DNA of 64,000 nt from JAHRVQ01 sp963976815 (GTDB taxonomy: Bacteria; Pseudomonadota; Gammaproteobacteria; Pseudomonadales; Azotimanducaceae), in contig CAXBLU010000012.1 of NCBI GenBank assembly GCA_963976815.1, forward strand, positions 62,001 to 126,000, written 5' to 3'. Under the pieces are notes generated by a model. That model was not told where the DNA came from, did no database searches, and worked only from the letters and a program-made list of their open reading frames with translations. Made by a program: the position numbers and the translations under genes. This document shows positions 25,620 through 35,626 of this stretch, piece by piece (position 1 is the first letter of the stretch; every line of letters begins with the position of its first letter).

Positions 25620-26954
25620 ATGATGTTTAAGGACTGGGTTTTTCCCGCTTATGTCCGGGCCATGGGTCCTAGGAAAAAACCAAAGAAGCGCAGATTAACG
25701 GACCGTGGTCAGTTGGTACTAACTGGCGCTCTACTAACGGCGGCACTAGGACTCAACACTGAAACATCCTATGTATACCAAATGTTCGCCTTACTTTTTT
25801 GTGTTGCAATCGGTTCGCGAATTACGCTGAGGCTTTCCAGACCCAGGGTTGCAGTAAAACGAATTCTTCCAAAATACGCGACTGCCGAACAGGCGTTTAC
25901 CTATCGAATCAGAGTTGAGAATCTCGGCGATAACCCCGAACAGGATTTAGTGATCACCGATCAGCCCGTCACACGATTGCCTGACCGACAACAATACACA
26001 ACAACACTGGAACCCAATGAGGAATCCAGAAATGCCTACGATCGTTTTATTGGCTTCCATCGATTTATTTATCTACAACGCCAAAACACTGGCATCACAA
26101 TAAAACCCGCTAGAGTCGACGAGGTTGCCGTCAAAGCCCACAGGGATGTTGACGTTGAGGCAACGCCGCTTCGACGAGGTGTTGTCGCATTCAGGGAAAC
26201 CCAGGTGATGCACCAGGACCCCCTTGCCCTGAATTTTGGCTTGAGTCACTTTGCCAATACGGAATCTTTGTTGGTGTTACCGAAGCGGTATCAACTAAAC
26301 CCTAACTGGCGATTATCCGGCGGGCGCAATTTTCAACCGGGCGGCGTGACGGCAGCATGGTCCATCGGAGAATCCGATGAGTTTGTCTCACTTCGAGATT
26401 ATCGGGACGGAGACTCTATGAGAAAAATCCACTGGCCGAGCACATCGAAGAGTACAGCGCGCATGCAGAAGCCGGTCGTTAAAGAGTATCAAGACGAATT
26501 TTTTGCCCGCAATGCGTTGCTGTTAGATCTCAGCCAACAAAACCCTCGGATATTAGAAGAAACCATCGCAGTTGCATCAAGTTTCGCCCTTGAGCTTCAG
26601 AATGCGGACTCCATGCTCGACCTCATATTTTTGACTGACGATGGTCCTCGCATCATTACCGCAGGTCGTGGCACAAGCGCTGTGAACGAACAGTTAGAAG
26701 CCCTGGCAACGGTACAGCAGTGTCACCTACCGTTTTCAGAACTTTCTAATCTGGTGCTCACCCACTGTCGGCTGGTAACGGGTTGTATTGGCGTTTACGC
26801 GGACTGGACCGACAACCATGAATCACTTTCGAATCGCATTCTCGGGGAGGGCGTTGCTCTAAAATCCCTGGTCATCTCAGAAACTGAATTGCCTCACGGA
26901 CCATATGCAAACATTAAGACCCAATCACTACAGGCTGACTTATTAAAAGCATGA
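25620..26954 (+). CDS. DUF58 domain protein
   Basis: A 444-residue protein. Two hydrophobic segments near the N-terminus (~30-65) are followed by a soluble region. The DUF58 core is recognisable by DEFVSLRDYRDGDSMRKIHWPSTSKS near residue 265, shown here in parts, and a following vWA-like domain (NALLLDLSQQ). The start directly follows the MoxR stop; a second ATG one codon later is equally likely. DUF58 proteins usually partner with MoxR ATPases. The stop overlaps the next gene as ATGA. Confidence 0.88.
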   Translation: MMFKDWVFPAYVRAMGPRKKPKKRRLTDRGQLVLTGALLTAALGLNTETSYVYQMFALLFCVAIGSRITLRLSRPRVAVKRILPKYATAEQAFTYRIRVENLGDNPEQDLVITDQPVTRLPDRQQYTTTLEPNEESRNAYDRFIGFHRFIYLQRQNTGITIKPARVDEVAVKAHRDVDVEATPLRRGVVAFRETQVMHQDPLALNFGLSHFANTESLLVLPKRYQLNPNWRLSGGRNFQPGGVTAAWSIGESDEFVSLRDYRDGDSMRKIHWPSTSKSTARMQKPVVKEYQDEFFARNALLLDLSQQNPRILEETIAVASSFALELQNADSMLDLIFLTDDGPRIITAGRGTSAVNEQLEALATVQQCHLPFSELSNLVLTHCRLVTGCIGVYADWTDNHESLSNRILGEGVALKSLVISETELPHGPYANIKTQSLQADLLKA

Positions 26955-28939
26955 AGCTAAGAGGCTTACAATCGCTAGCGTTACTCCTATGGGGTTATCA
27001 ATCGGACCTACTGCTATTTGCGATCCCAATGGCGCTGATTTGGGAAGGCCGATTCTTCTTTAATCGCCGCTGGGCACTCACGACCCAGGATTTTTATCTC
27101 CTCGCTGACCTGACGGCCGTATGTCTCATTTTAATGATTGCATTCTTATTTCTTAATCGGACCGAATACCACTTCATTCAGATTCTGATGCAATGGTTGC
27201 CAATTTTACTCTTTCCTCTAACCGTCACGACTGGCTACAGCACTAATGACCGACTTTCCCTCGATGTTTTGTTCTATTCGTTGCGAAGGCAAAAACAGCC
27301 TGTGACCCAATCCTGGGATATGGACTACTTAATGTTTGGTCTCTTATTGGTCTCGAGCGGCACCAGCAAGGTTATTGGCAGCTTTTACTTTCCCGCCGCA
27401 GCGCTACTGCTATTTTTGTCACTGTTGCCCCTTCGATCACCTCGGCACCGTGCCAGCACCTGGGTGTTGCTCTGTTGTCTGATTTTTCTTAGTGCATTTT
27501 TCACCCACACGGGTATCCGCGAAACACATTTAGAACTTCGTAAGCGGGCGCAGGTTTGGTTAGCCACCTGGATTCAACAACGCACCAATCCATTAAAAAC
27601 CCAGACCTCCATCGGCCAAATCGGTCGACTGAAAGCATCGGATGAAATTATTTTTAGAGTAAAATCCCCAACAGGCCAGGCCGTTCCCGGTTTGTTGCAG
27701 GAGGCCGTCTATGACCTCCCCTTTGAAACTAGCTGGTCTGTGATGGAACAACAATTCACCCAGGTAGATCATACCGACGACTTTATTTGGGATACATCGG
27801 CTGCTACGGCCCAGGATCTACCACTCGACATCTACCACGAGTTTCATCACAAAAAAGATTTAGTACCGCTTCCCCCTGGCACAGCTAGAATTCAGGATCT
27901 TCCCGCGATCAACATTCAGAAGAACTATTATGGGACAGTACAGGGTATGGACATGGTGCCAAGCCCTCGCTATCAGGCGACTTACCAACCAGGTACCAAT
28001 CAGACTGGCGCACCAACTCGAACGGACACCCACCCAGCAAAAGCCTACAAGACGCTCATTCAGCGCATAGCCTTAGAGCATTTGGACCCAGAGCAGCCGC
28101 TCTTATCAATTAGGGAATTCTTTCGTGACTTTCGGTATAGCCTTTACCAACCTGAAAACCTCATCTCGAGCCCCATCGAAGAATTTCTGGTGAATCGGAA
28201 AGCCGGTCACTGTGAATTCTTTGCTACGACCACCGTTTTATTATTGAGAGAGATGGGCATACCCGCGAGATATGCAACTGGATACGCGGTGCAGGAATAC
28301 GACGAACTCCTGCAAATGTTTGTGGTTCGCCAACGTCATGCACACTCCTGGGCACTGGCATATATTGATGGTCATTGGCGCGCCGTGGACACAACACCTT
28401 CAATTTGGCAAGAGGCAGAATCCGACCAGGCAACTATGCTGCAACCGATGCTCGACTTTTTTTCCAATGTCACTTTCTTAGTTCAAGTATGGTGGAACGA
28501 TCAACAGCGGGAGGACTACGAGCCTTATCTGTATGGGTTTGGGGTACTGCTCAGCTTGCTTTTACTGTGGCGAATCAGCACGAGTGAACAAGTTGTGCTA
28601 ACCCCTCGTGAGGAAGAGAAGTTTGCTAACGCACCGCTAAGGCAAGGCAATCATTCGCCACTTTTTCAATTGGAACGCCAATTAGAAGCTCAAGGTTATA
28701 CTCGAAAACCAGGCGAGGTATTCACCACCTGGCTAAGGAGAATTGGTTTTGAAGAATTCCTTGGACTCGTCCCTGCCCACAATCGACTGAGATTTGATCC
28801 AAAAGGACTTCTTGCATCCGATGAGAAAGCGCTAGAAGAATCCGTTGAAACAAGCCTCTCGCAACTCAAGTCACAGGAGAAGTTGCAAGCCAGTTCGCAA
28901 GCAAAAACCGTTAATCAGCCTGTAGGTAAGACTGATTGA
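26951..28939 (+). CDS. TgpA-like transmembrane transglutaminase-family protein
   Basis: A 662-residue membrane protein. Several N-terminal helices (residues ~15-200) are followed by a periplasmic transglutaminase-like domain. The catalytic cysteine is in KAGHCEFFATTTVLLLRE near residue 424, and the histidine and aspartate are in RQRHAHSWALAYIDG and WRAVDTTPS. One more helix (YLYGFGVLLSLLLLW) precedes a C-terminal cytoplasmic tail. It is the third gene of the MoxR-DUF58 operon, overlapping DUF58 by 4 bp. Relatives such as TgpA are membrane transglutaminases or peptidases; substrate is unknown. The 3' end overlaps the convergent adaptor gene by 25 bp. Confidence 0.88.
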   Translation: MKLRGLQSLALLLWGYQSDLLLFAIPMALIWEGRFFFNRRWALTTQDFYLLADLTAVCLILMIAFLFLNRTEYHFIQILMQWLPILLFPLTVTTGYSTNDRLSLDVLFYSLRRQKQPVTQSWDMDYLMFGLLLVSSGTSKVIGSFYFPAAALLLFLSLLPLRSPRHRASTWVLLCCLIFLSAFFTHTGIRETHLELRKRAQVWLATWIQQRTNPLKTQTSIGQIGRLKASDEIIFRVKSPTGQAVPGLLQEAVYDLPFETSWSVMEQQFTQVDHTDDFIWDTSAATAQDLPLDIYHEFHHKKDLVPLPPGTARIQDLPAINIQKNYYGTVQGMDMVPSPRYQATYQPGTNQTGAPTRTDTHPAKAYKTLIQRIALEHLDPEQPLLSIREFFRDFRYSLYQPENLISSPIEEFLVNRKAGHCEFFATTTVLLLREMGIPARYATGYAVQEYDELLQMFVVRQRHAHSWALAYIDGHWRAVDTTPSIWQEAESDQATMLQPMLDFFSNVTFLVQVWWNDQQREDYEPYLYGFGVLLSLLLLWRISTSEQVVLTPREEEKFANAPLRQGNHSPLFQLERQLEAQGYTRKPGEVFTTWLRRIGFEEFLGLVPAHNRLRFDPKGLLASDEKALEESVETSLSQLKSQEKLQASSQAKTVNQPVGKTD

Positions 28940-29952
28940 CCATCACGTAGACTCTCTACGCCCCGGACAGCAACTCTATCACCCTCACTTAGCTCACCTC
29001 GAACAGACACCATATCCCCCTGTCCTTGTCCTACAATGACATCCACGCGCTTCGCCAGATTGCCTGCTTCGATCATAAATACAAAACTGCCTCCGCTGCG
29101 TAAAACCACCGCATCCCTTGGCACAAATAGCGACCGACTTTGATCAGAAATCAATACAGTGGCGTCGGCAAACTGTCCCGCCACAATTTGACCAGCAACC
29201 GATTCAGGCACATCAACTAACAAGCCAAACGTCTGAGACTGCCTATCGCTCATTTGAATGATCGAACGCAATGGCGCCTCAAAAGAAATGTTAGAGACTC
29301 GAACTCGAATAGACGACTTCTCATCCAATCTATTTAGAAAGGCAACGGGCACAAGCACTTGAACTTCTAGACTGTCCGGATTCACTATTCTCACAACACT
29401 GTCGCCTCGTCGGGCAAATTCTCCGCCCTCAATAAGCCGCTCCACAACAACGGCGTCCACAGGGGCAAAAATTTTTGTCCGAGCCAGGGTTTCGTCTAAC
29501 TGAGCGAGCCTTGATTTGGCAACATCAAAATCATTTTGTGCTAAATCTCGGCGGGAGACCAACTCCGCAAGCTGGGTTTTTGCGGCCAGGTTTGCCTGTT
29601 GAAGTTGAGACAGACGGACAACTTCAGCTTCAAGATATTTAACATTAATCTGCGCCCTATCAGCGAACAGTGCCTGCTCATTCCTTTGCAGAATGAGCTG
29701 TCGATCGTCTACCCTGGCGATCACCTCCCCTTTTTTTACCCGCGTACCCTCAGGCAACACCCAGAGCAATTCCCCGTCGACCGTCGCGGGAAGCTCGATG
29801 TCATTACGACTGCGTACAAATGCGTTAAAAGTTGATGGCTCACCGACTTCCAACTCCAGCACTGATTCCAGCACCACGGAGGTCGGAGGTGCTTCCTGTG
29901 CTGTCGCTGCCACGACAAACAGCCCCAAAATTGGCATCAATATTTTTTTCAT
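28915..29952 (-). CDS. RND efflux periplasmic adaptor subunit
   Basis: A 345-residue membrane-fusion protein. A signal peptide is at residues 1-19 (ILGLFVVAATAQ region). A lipoyl-type half (LPATVDGELLWVLPEGTRVKKG) and its return (IFAPVDAVVVERLIEGGEFARRGD) flank a coiled-coil hairpin of about 80 residues. A beta-barrel and membrane-proximal domain follow. ATG 29952 overlaps the stop of the upstream permease gene as ATGA, so the pair is one operon with the permease first. No outer-membrane channel gene is adjacent; the TolC-like gene at 51.2 kb could serve, but that is only a guess. Confidence 0.9.
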   Translation of the reverse strand: MKKILMPILGLFVVAATAQEAPPTSVVLESVLELEVGEPSTFNAFVRSRNDIELPATVDGELLWVLPEGTRVKKGEVIARVDDRQLILQRNEQALFADRAQINVKYLEAEVVRLSQLQQANLAAKTQLAELVSRRDLAQNDFDVAKSRLAQLDETLARTKIFAPVDAVVVERLIEGGEFARRGDSVVRIVNPDSLEVQVLVPVAFLNRLDEKSSIRVRVSNISFEAPLRSIIQMSDRQSQTFGLLVDVPESVAGQIVAGQFADATVLISDQSRSLFVPRDAVVLRSGGSFVFMIEAGNLAKRVDVIVGQGQGDMVSVRGELSEGDRVAVRGVESLRDGQSVLPTG

Positions 29953-32900
29953 GCTTGCCTCGCTCTAAGGAATGGAAGTCGATCTAGTAAGACCGGGGTT
30001 GGAATTTTGACCTGCAGTAAACTCGGCAACAGTACCAAAGTGAGAATTGAACTCACCAACATACCGCCCACAATCACCGTAGCCAGACCGCGATATATTT
30101 CTGATCCAACACCGGGGATTAGCATCAGCGGCAACATGCCAAACAAGCTCGTCAGGGTACTCATAAATATAGGTCGGGCTCGATACTGCACGGCCTGCCG
30201 GACCGCTGCATCTGACGCAAGACCTTCTTGTTCCGCTTTTCGCGTCTGATCCACGAGAAGAATTGCGTTATTAACGACTAGCCCCAACAGGATAATAAAG
30301 CCGATCATGGTTAACATATCTAGAGACTGGTACGTAATGAGATTCAACGCTTTTAAGCCGAGCAGGCCACCCACGATTGAGACCGGCATAACCAACAGCA
30401 CAATCAAACTATCTTTAACGGATCGAAACAGTGCTGCCATAATCATAAATAGAATCAAAATGGCTATAGAAAAGTTTTTCCGCACTTCACTCAAAGCCTG
30501 CTTCAGCCTATCTGCATTACCGCGATAGCGAACACTAGCGCTCTCGGGTAACAAAGCTTTGATTGCAGGAGTTGCTTCTATCTGTAATTTCTCTATTGCT
30601 TCTTCAAGCGTGACTTCCGGCGGTGGCGTTACATTTAGCGTCACCGTGCGCCTACCATCAACTCGTTGTAAATTTGTTGGCCCCACGGCGCGCTCGATTG
30701 ACACAAGATCACCCAATTTTTGTACGCCACCTCCAGGTGTTGCAATGGGTAAGGTTAAAAGCTTCTCCGGTGCATTCCACTTTTCGGTGCGGACAAACAT
30801 ATCCATACGATGGTTTCCATCAAAGTACTCGCCGGCAAACAATCCACCTGTATAAGCCCTGATCGTCCGTCCAATCGCGGACCGGTCCAAACCTGAAGTA
30901 TTAATTCGCCTATCGTTCGGGACCATTAAAAGCTCGGGTTCATTTAGGCTTAAACCGCCGCGGGCAAATACGTTGGTATTGTCCCAAAGCCCTTGAATCA
31001 CTGTTTGGCCTTCTCGTGCAGCTGCTAACAACTGCTCTAAGTCGTTACCTTGAATATCAACAGCAATACTGCGCCCACCACCGCCAGCAACATTTAGCAT
31101 CGAGCCCTGGCTCACAAATGGTGTCACGTCAGGAATACCAACGAGAATTTCTGTGCGCAACTTTTCAACCAATGCTTCAACATCCTCAGCTCGATCAGGA
31201 TAGATGTAAACCTGGGTGAAAAACCCGTTAAAGGACGCAAAATTGTAGGCTCTAATTGTTGGTGTTTTTTCGCCGGTATAGTAAGGCTGTAAACGGGCCA
31301 CAACCTCCGGTGCCAGTTCACCGCGAATCGTCTTGACGTTCATACCGGGAGGCAGGTTAAAGAACACAGAAATTGCGTCAATATTTGCTCTGGGTAGGAA
31401 ATCGATTTTTGGTGTTAAGGCCCAGATACCGATAAGAGAAGCTACAAGAATGCCGCCGATCCAAGAATGGCGCATCCATGACGCCTTTGTCAGGCGAACA
31501 ACCAGGTCCGATAGCCTACGCCAGTGTTGGATAAACCTATCGGGGCTAATGTGATCACTCGCCCACTGAGACGTGATCACTGGCAATACGGTTAAAGCAG
31601 CAATCAACGATGCCAATACCGCTACAGAAATCGTTACGGCAAGATCTTTGAACAGCTGTCCTTCTACACCCACCATAAAAAGCACCGGAACAAAGATCGC
31701 AACGGTTGTCAGGGTTGAGGAAAATAGGGCACCTGATACCTGACTACAGCCCTCTGAAATCGCTCCAGCGGCGTTCATGCCCGCCTGACGCAGGCGGAAT
31801 ATATTTTCCTGAACCACAATTGCCGCATCCATCACCAGCCCTACCGCAAAGGCAAGCCCCGCAAGACTGATGACATTTAACGTCAACCCCAGAACATCCA
31901 ACGTAATAAACGCCACCAAAAGAGACATTGGCACGGTTAATGTAATGAGCAGGGTTGCTCTGGCGCTGTTCAGGAAGAAAAACAGTATCCCCGTGGCCAA
32001 CAGGATCCCAAGCAATATATTGCCCTGAACCATCGAAATTGCGCGGCGAATGTGTAGTGATGCATCAAAACTTAACTGGATTCGAATATTTGCGTCTTTT
32101 AGCGGGCCATCATTGAGCTCCTTTAGCGCAATATTCAACTCGTCAAGGAGCTCGACGGTGTTCGCTTCATTCTGCCGAGTGATAGAGATGTAGTAGGAGG
32201 GAAAGCCATTTCTTAAGCTCACGCCTACATTTTCAGCATAATCCACGTCAATCTTGGCAATTTCACGCAAATAGACCGGCTGCTCATTTCGCCAGCCCAC
32301 CACCAGATCTCCCAGTTGGCTCACATCCTGCTCACCCAGAAATCGAACGGTATATCGGCGACGACCAACATCCGCGAAACCACCCGAAACGTCCCGGGCC
32401 CGAGACAATGCGTTCGAAATGTCCGTTACGCTCAACCCCAGCATTGCGGTTCGCAATGGATCAATCACAACATTGACCTCTTTTGGTCTTCTGGCATTTA
32501 GGTTGACCTGCGCAACCCCCGCGATACGGGCTAATCGAGGCTCAACGACTTCTTCGATTAGGTCTTGATAGACAATCATGTCTGTGACCGGATTACCGGG
32601 CGCTGCATAGATCAAAACCGAGGCGGCACCAGGCAAACCACTATCGCCACCACTAGCAACAAATGGCTCGCCAGCATCAACGGGCACATCCGGCGCTTGA
32701 TTCAAGCGATTGATCACATCCAGGAGCGCTTGCTTCATGTCGTAGCCCAACTGATAGTTGAGGGTTACCTGCCCCTGCCCGCGCTGTGTCGTTGAAACAA
32801 TACTTTCTATGCCAGAATTGAATCGGAGCATTTCTTCCTGGGGCTGGACAATGGCCTCTTCAACTTCCTGGGGAGCCGCAGAACGCCAATTGTTATAAAT

Positions 32901-33038
32901 TGTGATTTGGGGACTGGTGACATTTGGCAGTAGTTGCACAGGTAACTTTTGCACGCTGCCATAGCCGAACAAACAAAGTAGCCCGACCAGCACCCAGATT
33001 GCCCTTTTATATCGAATTGATAGATCGGTGATATTCAC
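29949..33038 (-). CDS. RND-family efflux pump permease
   Basis: A 1029-residue inner-membrane transporter of the HAE/AcrB superfamily. It has the expected 12-helix layout with two large periplasmic loops (first helix near 15-30, RYKRAIWVLVGLLCLFGYG in part). In the fourth helix the proton-relay pair, commonly VDDAIVV, reads MDAAIVVQEN; only the first aspartate is kept, as in one RND subclass. The second half has LGLVVNNAILLVDQTRKAEQEG and the closing FMSTLTSLFGMLPL. It is transcribed before its adaptor. The substrate is unknown. Confidence 0.9.
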   Translation of the reverse strand: MNITDLSIRYKRAIWVLVGLLCLFGYGSVQKLPVQLLPNVTSPQITIYNNWRSAAPQEVEEAIVQPQEEMLRFNSGIESIVSTTQRGQGQVTLNYQLGYDMKQALLDVINRLNQAPDVPVDAGEPFVASGGDSGLPGAASVLIYAAPGNPVTDMIVYQDLIEEVVEPRLARIAGVAQVNLNARRPKEVNVVIDPLRTAMLGLSVTDISNALSRARDVSGGFADVGRRRYTVRFLGEQDVSQLGDLVVGWRNEQPVYLREIAKIDVDYAENVGVSLRNGFPSYYISITRQNEANTVELLDELNIALKELNDGPLKDANIRIQLSFDASLHIRRAISMVQGNILLGILLATGILFFFLNSARATLLITLTVPMSLLVAFITLDVLGLTLNVISLAGLAFAVGLVMDAAIVVQENIFRLRQAGMNAAGAISEGCSQVSGALFSSTLTTVAIFVPVLFMVGVEGQLFKDLAVTISVAVLASLIAALTVLPVITSQWASDHISPDRFIQHWRRLSDLVVRLTKASWMRHSWIGGILVASLIGIWALTPKIDFLPRANIDAISVFFNLPPGMNVKTIRGELAPEVVARLQPYYTGEKTPTIRAYNFASFNGFFTQVYIYPDRAEDVEALVEKLRTEILVGIPDVTPFVSQGSMLNVAGGGGRSIAVDIQGNDLEQLLAAAREGQTVIQGLWDNTNVFARGGLSLNEPELLMVPNDRRINTSGLDRSAIGRTIRAYTGGLFAGEYFDGNHRMDMFVRTEKWNAPEKLLTLPIATPGGGVQKLGDLVSIERAVGPTNLQRVDGRRTVTLNVTPPPEVTLEEAIEKLQIEATPAIKALLPESASVRYRGNADRLKQALSEVRKNFSIAILILFMIMAALFRSVKDSLIVLLVMPVSIVGGLLGLKALNLITYQSLDMLTMIGFIILLGLVVNNAILLVDQTRKAEQEGLASDAAVRQAVQYRARPIFMSTLTSLFGMLPLMLIPGVGSEIYRGLATVIVGGMLVSSILTLVLLPSLLQVKIPTPVLLDRLPFLRARQA

Positions 33039-33454
33039 GGCATTTCTCGCCTCTTTTTGATGCGAGTATTTTTATCCACATTGATGGACCCTGCATGGAA
33101 TTTGAGATAAAGAGACCCCGGCATAAGCTGGAATCTAAACGCTTACACCTAAAATTTAGGGTTTTTCCCGCCTAAAGTTTCAGAAGGGGAGAGCAATAAT
33201 AATATATTTCTTTATTTTTCAAAGTCTTAGACATTTAACTGAGCAAGTTTTGGTCAATAAATACTTAAGAAATTCCTTTAAGTGGCCGTTGCTCTAGCCT
33301 CGGAAGCATGCAATCATTCCGCTTCACTCGACTGACGACTCAGTCAAGGTGGAAACAAGGGACTAAACCACTTATCTGAATTCCCCTCTTGTTACCTGAA
33401 TCACGGGATTCTTAGCGTTTCCCCCCTTCAAGTAGCCGGGGCAATAAGATAGTA
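33039..33454. other. long non-coding region upstream of the large lipoprotein
   Basis: No convincing gene on either strand. It contains small hairpins (for example GACTGA-CGAC-TCAGTC near 33330-33346 and CGGAA...TTCCG near 33300-33322) and an AT-rich stretch near 33195-33265. It could hold regulator sites for the RND operon or a small RNA; nothing definite can be assigned. Confidence 0.35.
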
Positions 33455-33482
33455 TTTACGTTCTAATTTTGTGGACTATAAT
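33455..33482 (+). promoter_or_regulatory. sigma-70-type promoter for the large lipoprotein
   Basis: TTTACG (33455-33460) and a perfect TATAAT (33477-33482) are separated by 16 bp. Transcription would start near 33490, leaving a leader of about 80 nt before ATG 33573. Confidence 0.65.
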
Positions 33483-33572
33483 TCGTGGGTGCTGTTCGCG
33501 GCACTACGGCAAGGTTTCACGATTGGGCTGTCGAACAAAAATATGAATAGCAATGGATATGGAGCAATCTCT

Positions 33573-35549
33573 ATGAAGTCAATACTGCAAAGTATCGCAC
33601 TACTGTCAGCAGCGGTACTTATCGCTAGCTGTGATAGCAGTAGTGGGGGAGGAGCAGGCGTAGCAGTAACACCACCTGCGCCTCAAGTTAGTGCCACTGG
33701 TTCCGCTGTAAAGGGAATTATTGATGGCGCCACTGTAACAGCAACAGACGCCGGTGGTACCGGTAATCAAATTGGTTCAAGCACGGTTCTAAACGGTACA
33801 TACGATATCGCTTACGACATCGCTGCTTTCCCAACTATCACAGATCCCATTGTGGTAACCGTCACTGGCGGTTCAGCACTGTGTGATTATGAGAACCCTG
33901 ACAATTCTGGTAATGACTGCCGTCAATTAGACGACACATTTGTCGCATTTGGTCAGAGTTATGACATTACCGGTACAGTTCTGCGAAGCAATATTTCAGC
34001 AGGATCAGCTGGTGGCATCAGCAGCGTTTCTCCGTTATCAGAAATTGCCGCTAGCAAAGCAGCAACGCCTTTAACTGCTGCTTCAGTAACACAGGCTAAC
34101 CTGGCGATTTCGGGTCTTATCGAAGCCATCTCTGGCGTCAGCCTTAATGGTGTTGATTTCACTACAATCGCACCTGCCGACCTAACCGCAACTGGTAATG
34201 TGACAGATTCACCTGCCCAGCTTGCAATTGGTGCTTTCGGCGCAGCAATCCTTAGCTCACAGAATGCTGGCGAAACGATCGGACAAACAATTGCCCGTCT
34301 GTCCGCAGGCATCACCGTTGATCCAGCAACCGGCAATATCACCTCAACGGGTACTGCGCTTGGTACGTTCGCTGCGGCTTATGCTCGTGGTCTAGCAACC
34401 GCTGCCCAACGTCGTCCAAATGGCGTTATTAGTGCAGCAGCAGCAAGTGCAGCGTCTAACGCAGCAGCCTTTACGGCAATCGGTAACAACCCTGTGTCAG
34501 TTTCTCCTTCTTCTACACCTGGAAGTGCAGCACCAATCGATACGGTCCGTGCTTTTGTCACTAAACTGGGTGCAGTTGTTGGTGAACTTCTTGGTACAAC
34601 AGGAGCTCAAGGCTCTGGCGGCGCAACTGCTGTCAGCTCTACCGAAGCACTTGCAGCACAACTTGATGCAGTTGCCGCGGTTAGCTCTACAAACGCCACT
34701 AAATCATTCACACGTCTGGATGCAGCTCTTAAAGCTGACGCAGCCGCAATCACAGCTGGAACTAAAACTTCTCCTGTAACAAACGCCGTTGAAACCGAAG
34801 GTGATGATGGTCTTGAGTATGTTCTAACCCAGGACGCTACTACCGGTTTCACAGTAACGGGTGTTAGCTCTCGCTGGCCTCTGACTGAAGCAACTGGTGG
34901 TAACACTGTTACATTGACAGCTGATACTGCTACTGCTACTGGGTCTACATTTAGTATTCCCGCTGCAACATTGACCACTACTTCTGGCTCAACAACGACG
35001 CAAACCTTCACAGGTTCTGCATCTCGTGCGGCCGGTACAGCAGCTAGTACAAGTGACCTGGCGTTTAGCGGTTCGGTTACTGCTCAAACTGCAGGGACTT
35101 CACTATCAATTGCACTAACGGCTACTGGTGTAGCTGATGCGTCAATTACTGGTGATGCTGCTCCTGGCGGCACTTACTCGGCTAACTTTAGCTTCGCTAG
35201 CGCAACAGCTAATGATGTATCGCTGACACTATCCGGCACCATTGGGGCAAACGCTCAAACAGTAACGTTCACAACACCTTCTGGCACCATCACTTCAACA
35301 GTGACACGGGCTGCAGGTGCTGGCGACAATGGCGCTAGTGATCAGGTCACATTGACTGACGGTAGCGGCGCTGTTCTGACTCTGAATGCCCTTGTGAATG
35401 GCAGCTTGCCTTCTTCAGGTACAATCGGAACATTCACTGTTACCGGTACTGAAGGTAGCATCGCTACTCTAGGTGGCAATGGTTTCGTAACCTATAACGA
35501 TGGTTCGATCCAGACACTAGCAGCACTTTTGTTCCCTGATCCTTCATAG
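33573..35549 (+). CDS. large Ala/Thr/Ser-rich surface or periplasmic lipoprotein, unknown function
   Basis: A 658-residue protein. A lipoprotein signal ends at AAVLIASC; it is followed by an SSSGGG linker and a small beta-type domain (ATGSAVKGIIDGATVTATDAG, in part). The rest is low-complexity, very rich in Ala, Thr, Ser and Gly, with beta-strand-like Thr/Val alternation in the C-terminal 200 residues. Only two cysteines follow the signal. ATG 33573 was chosen because GGAGC precedes it and the signal peptide starts there; an in-frame TTG at 33471 lies inside the promoter. It is monocistronic, with its own promoter and a strong terminator, so it is probably well expressed. No family or enzyme motif is recognised. 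Confidence 0.85.
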   Translation: MKSILQSIALLSAAVLIASCDSSSGGGAGVAVTPPAPQVSATGSAVKGIIDGATVTATDAGGTGNQIGSSTVLNGTYDIAYDIAAFPTITDPIVVTVTGGSALCDYENPDNSGNDCRQLDDTFVAFGQSYDITGTVLRSNISAGSAGGISSVSPLSEIAASKAATPLTAASVTQANLAISGLIEAISGVSLNGVDFTTIAPADLTATGNVTDSPAQLAIGAFGAAILSSQNAGETIGQTIARLSAGITVDPATGNITSTGTALGTFAAAYARGLATAAQRRPNGVISAAAASAASNAAAFTAIGNNPVSVSPSSTPGSAAPIDTVRAFVTKLGAVVGELLGTTGAQGSGGATAVSSTEALAAQLDAVAAVSSTNATKSFTRLDAALKADAAAITAGTKTSPVTNAVETEGDDGLEYVLTQDATTGFTVTGVSSRWPLTEATGGNTVTLTADTATATGSTFSIPAATLTTTSGSTTTQTFTGSASRAAGTAASTSDLAFSGSVTAQTAGTSLSIALTATGVADASITGDAAPGGTYSANFSFASATANDVSLTLSGTIGANAQTVTFTTPSGTITSTVTRAAGAGDNGASDQVTLTDGSGAVLTLNALVNGSLPSSGTIGTFTVTGTEGSIATLGGNGFVTYNDGSIQTLAALLFPDPS

Positions 35550-35574
35550 GCGAACTAAGTACTAGTTAGAAACT

Positions 35575-35604
35575 AAAAGCCCCGCATTAGCGGGGCTTTT
35601 TTTT
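35575..35604 (+). terminator. rho-independent terminator
   Basis: An 11-bp stem AAAAGCCCCGC / GCGGGGCTTTT with loop ATTA, ending in a run of eight T. It lies 26 bp after the lipoprotein stop and may also serve the convergent gene through the A-run on the other strand. Confidence 0.95.
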
Positions 35605-35626
35605 GCCTTTAGAAAAGAACTTAAAA

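Noticed and set aside
33290..33572. c-di-GMP, TPP, cobalamin or fluoride riboswitch before the lipoprotein
   Set aside because: The conserved cores of these classes were looked for and not found.
34607..35011. Open frame on the minus strand inside the large lipoprotein gene
   Set aside because: It has no ribosome-binding site and its Val/Ala-rich sequence is the mirror of the Thr/Ala-rich coding strand.
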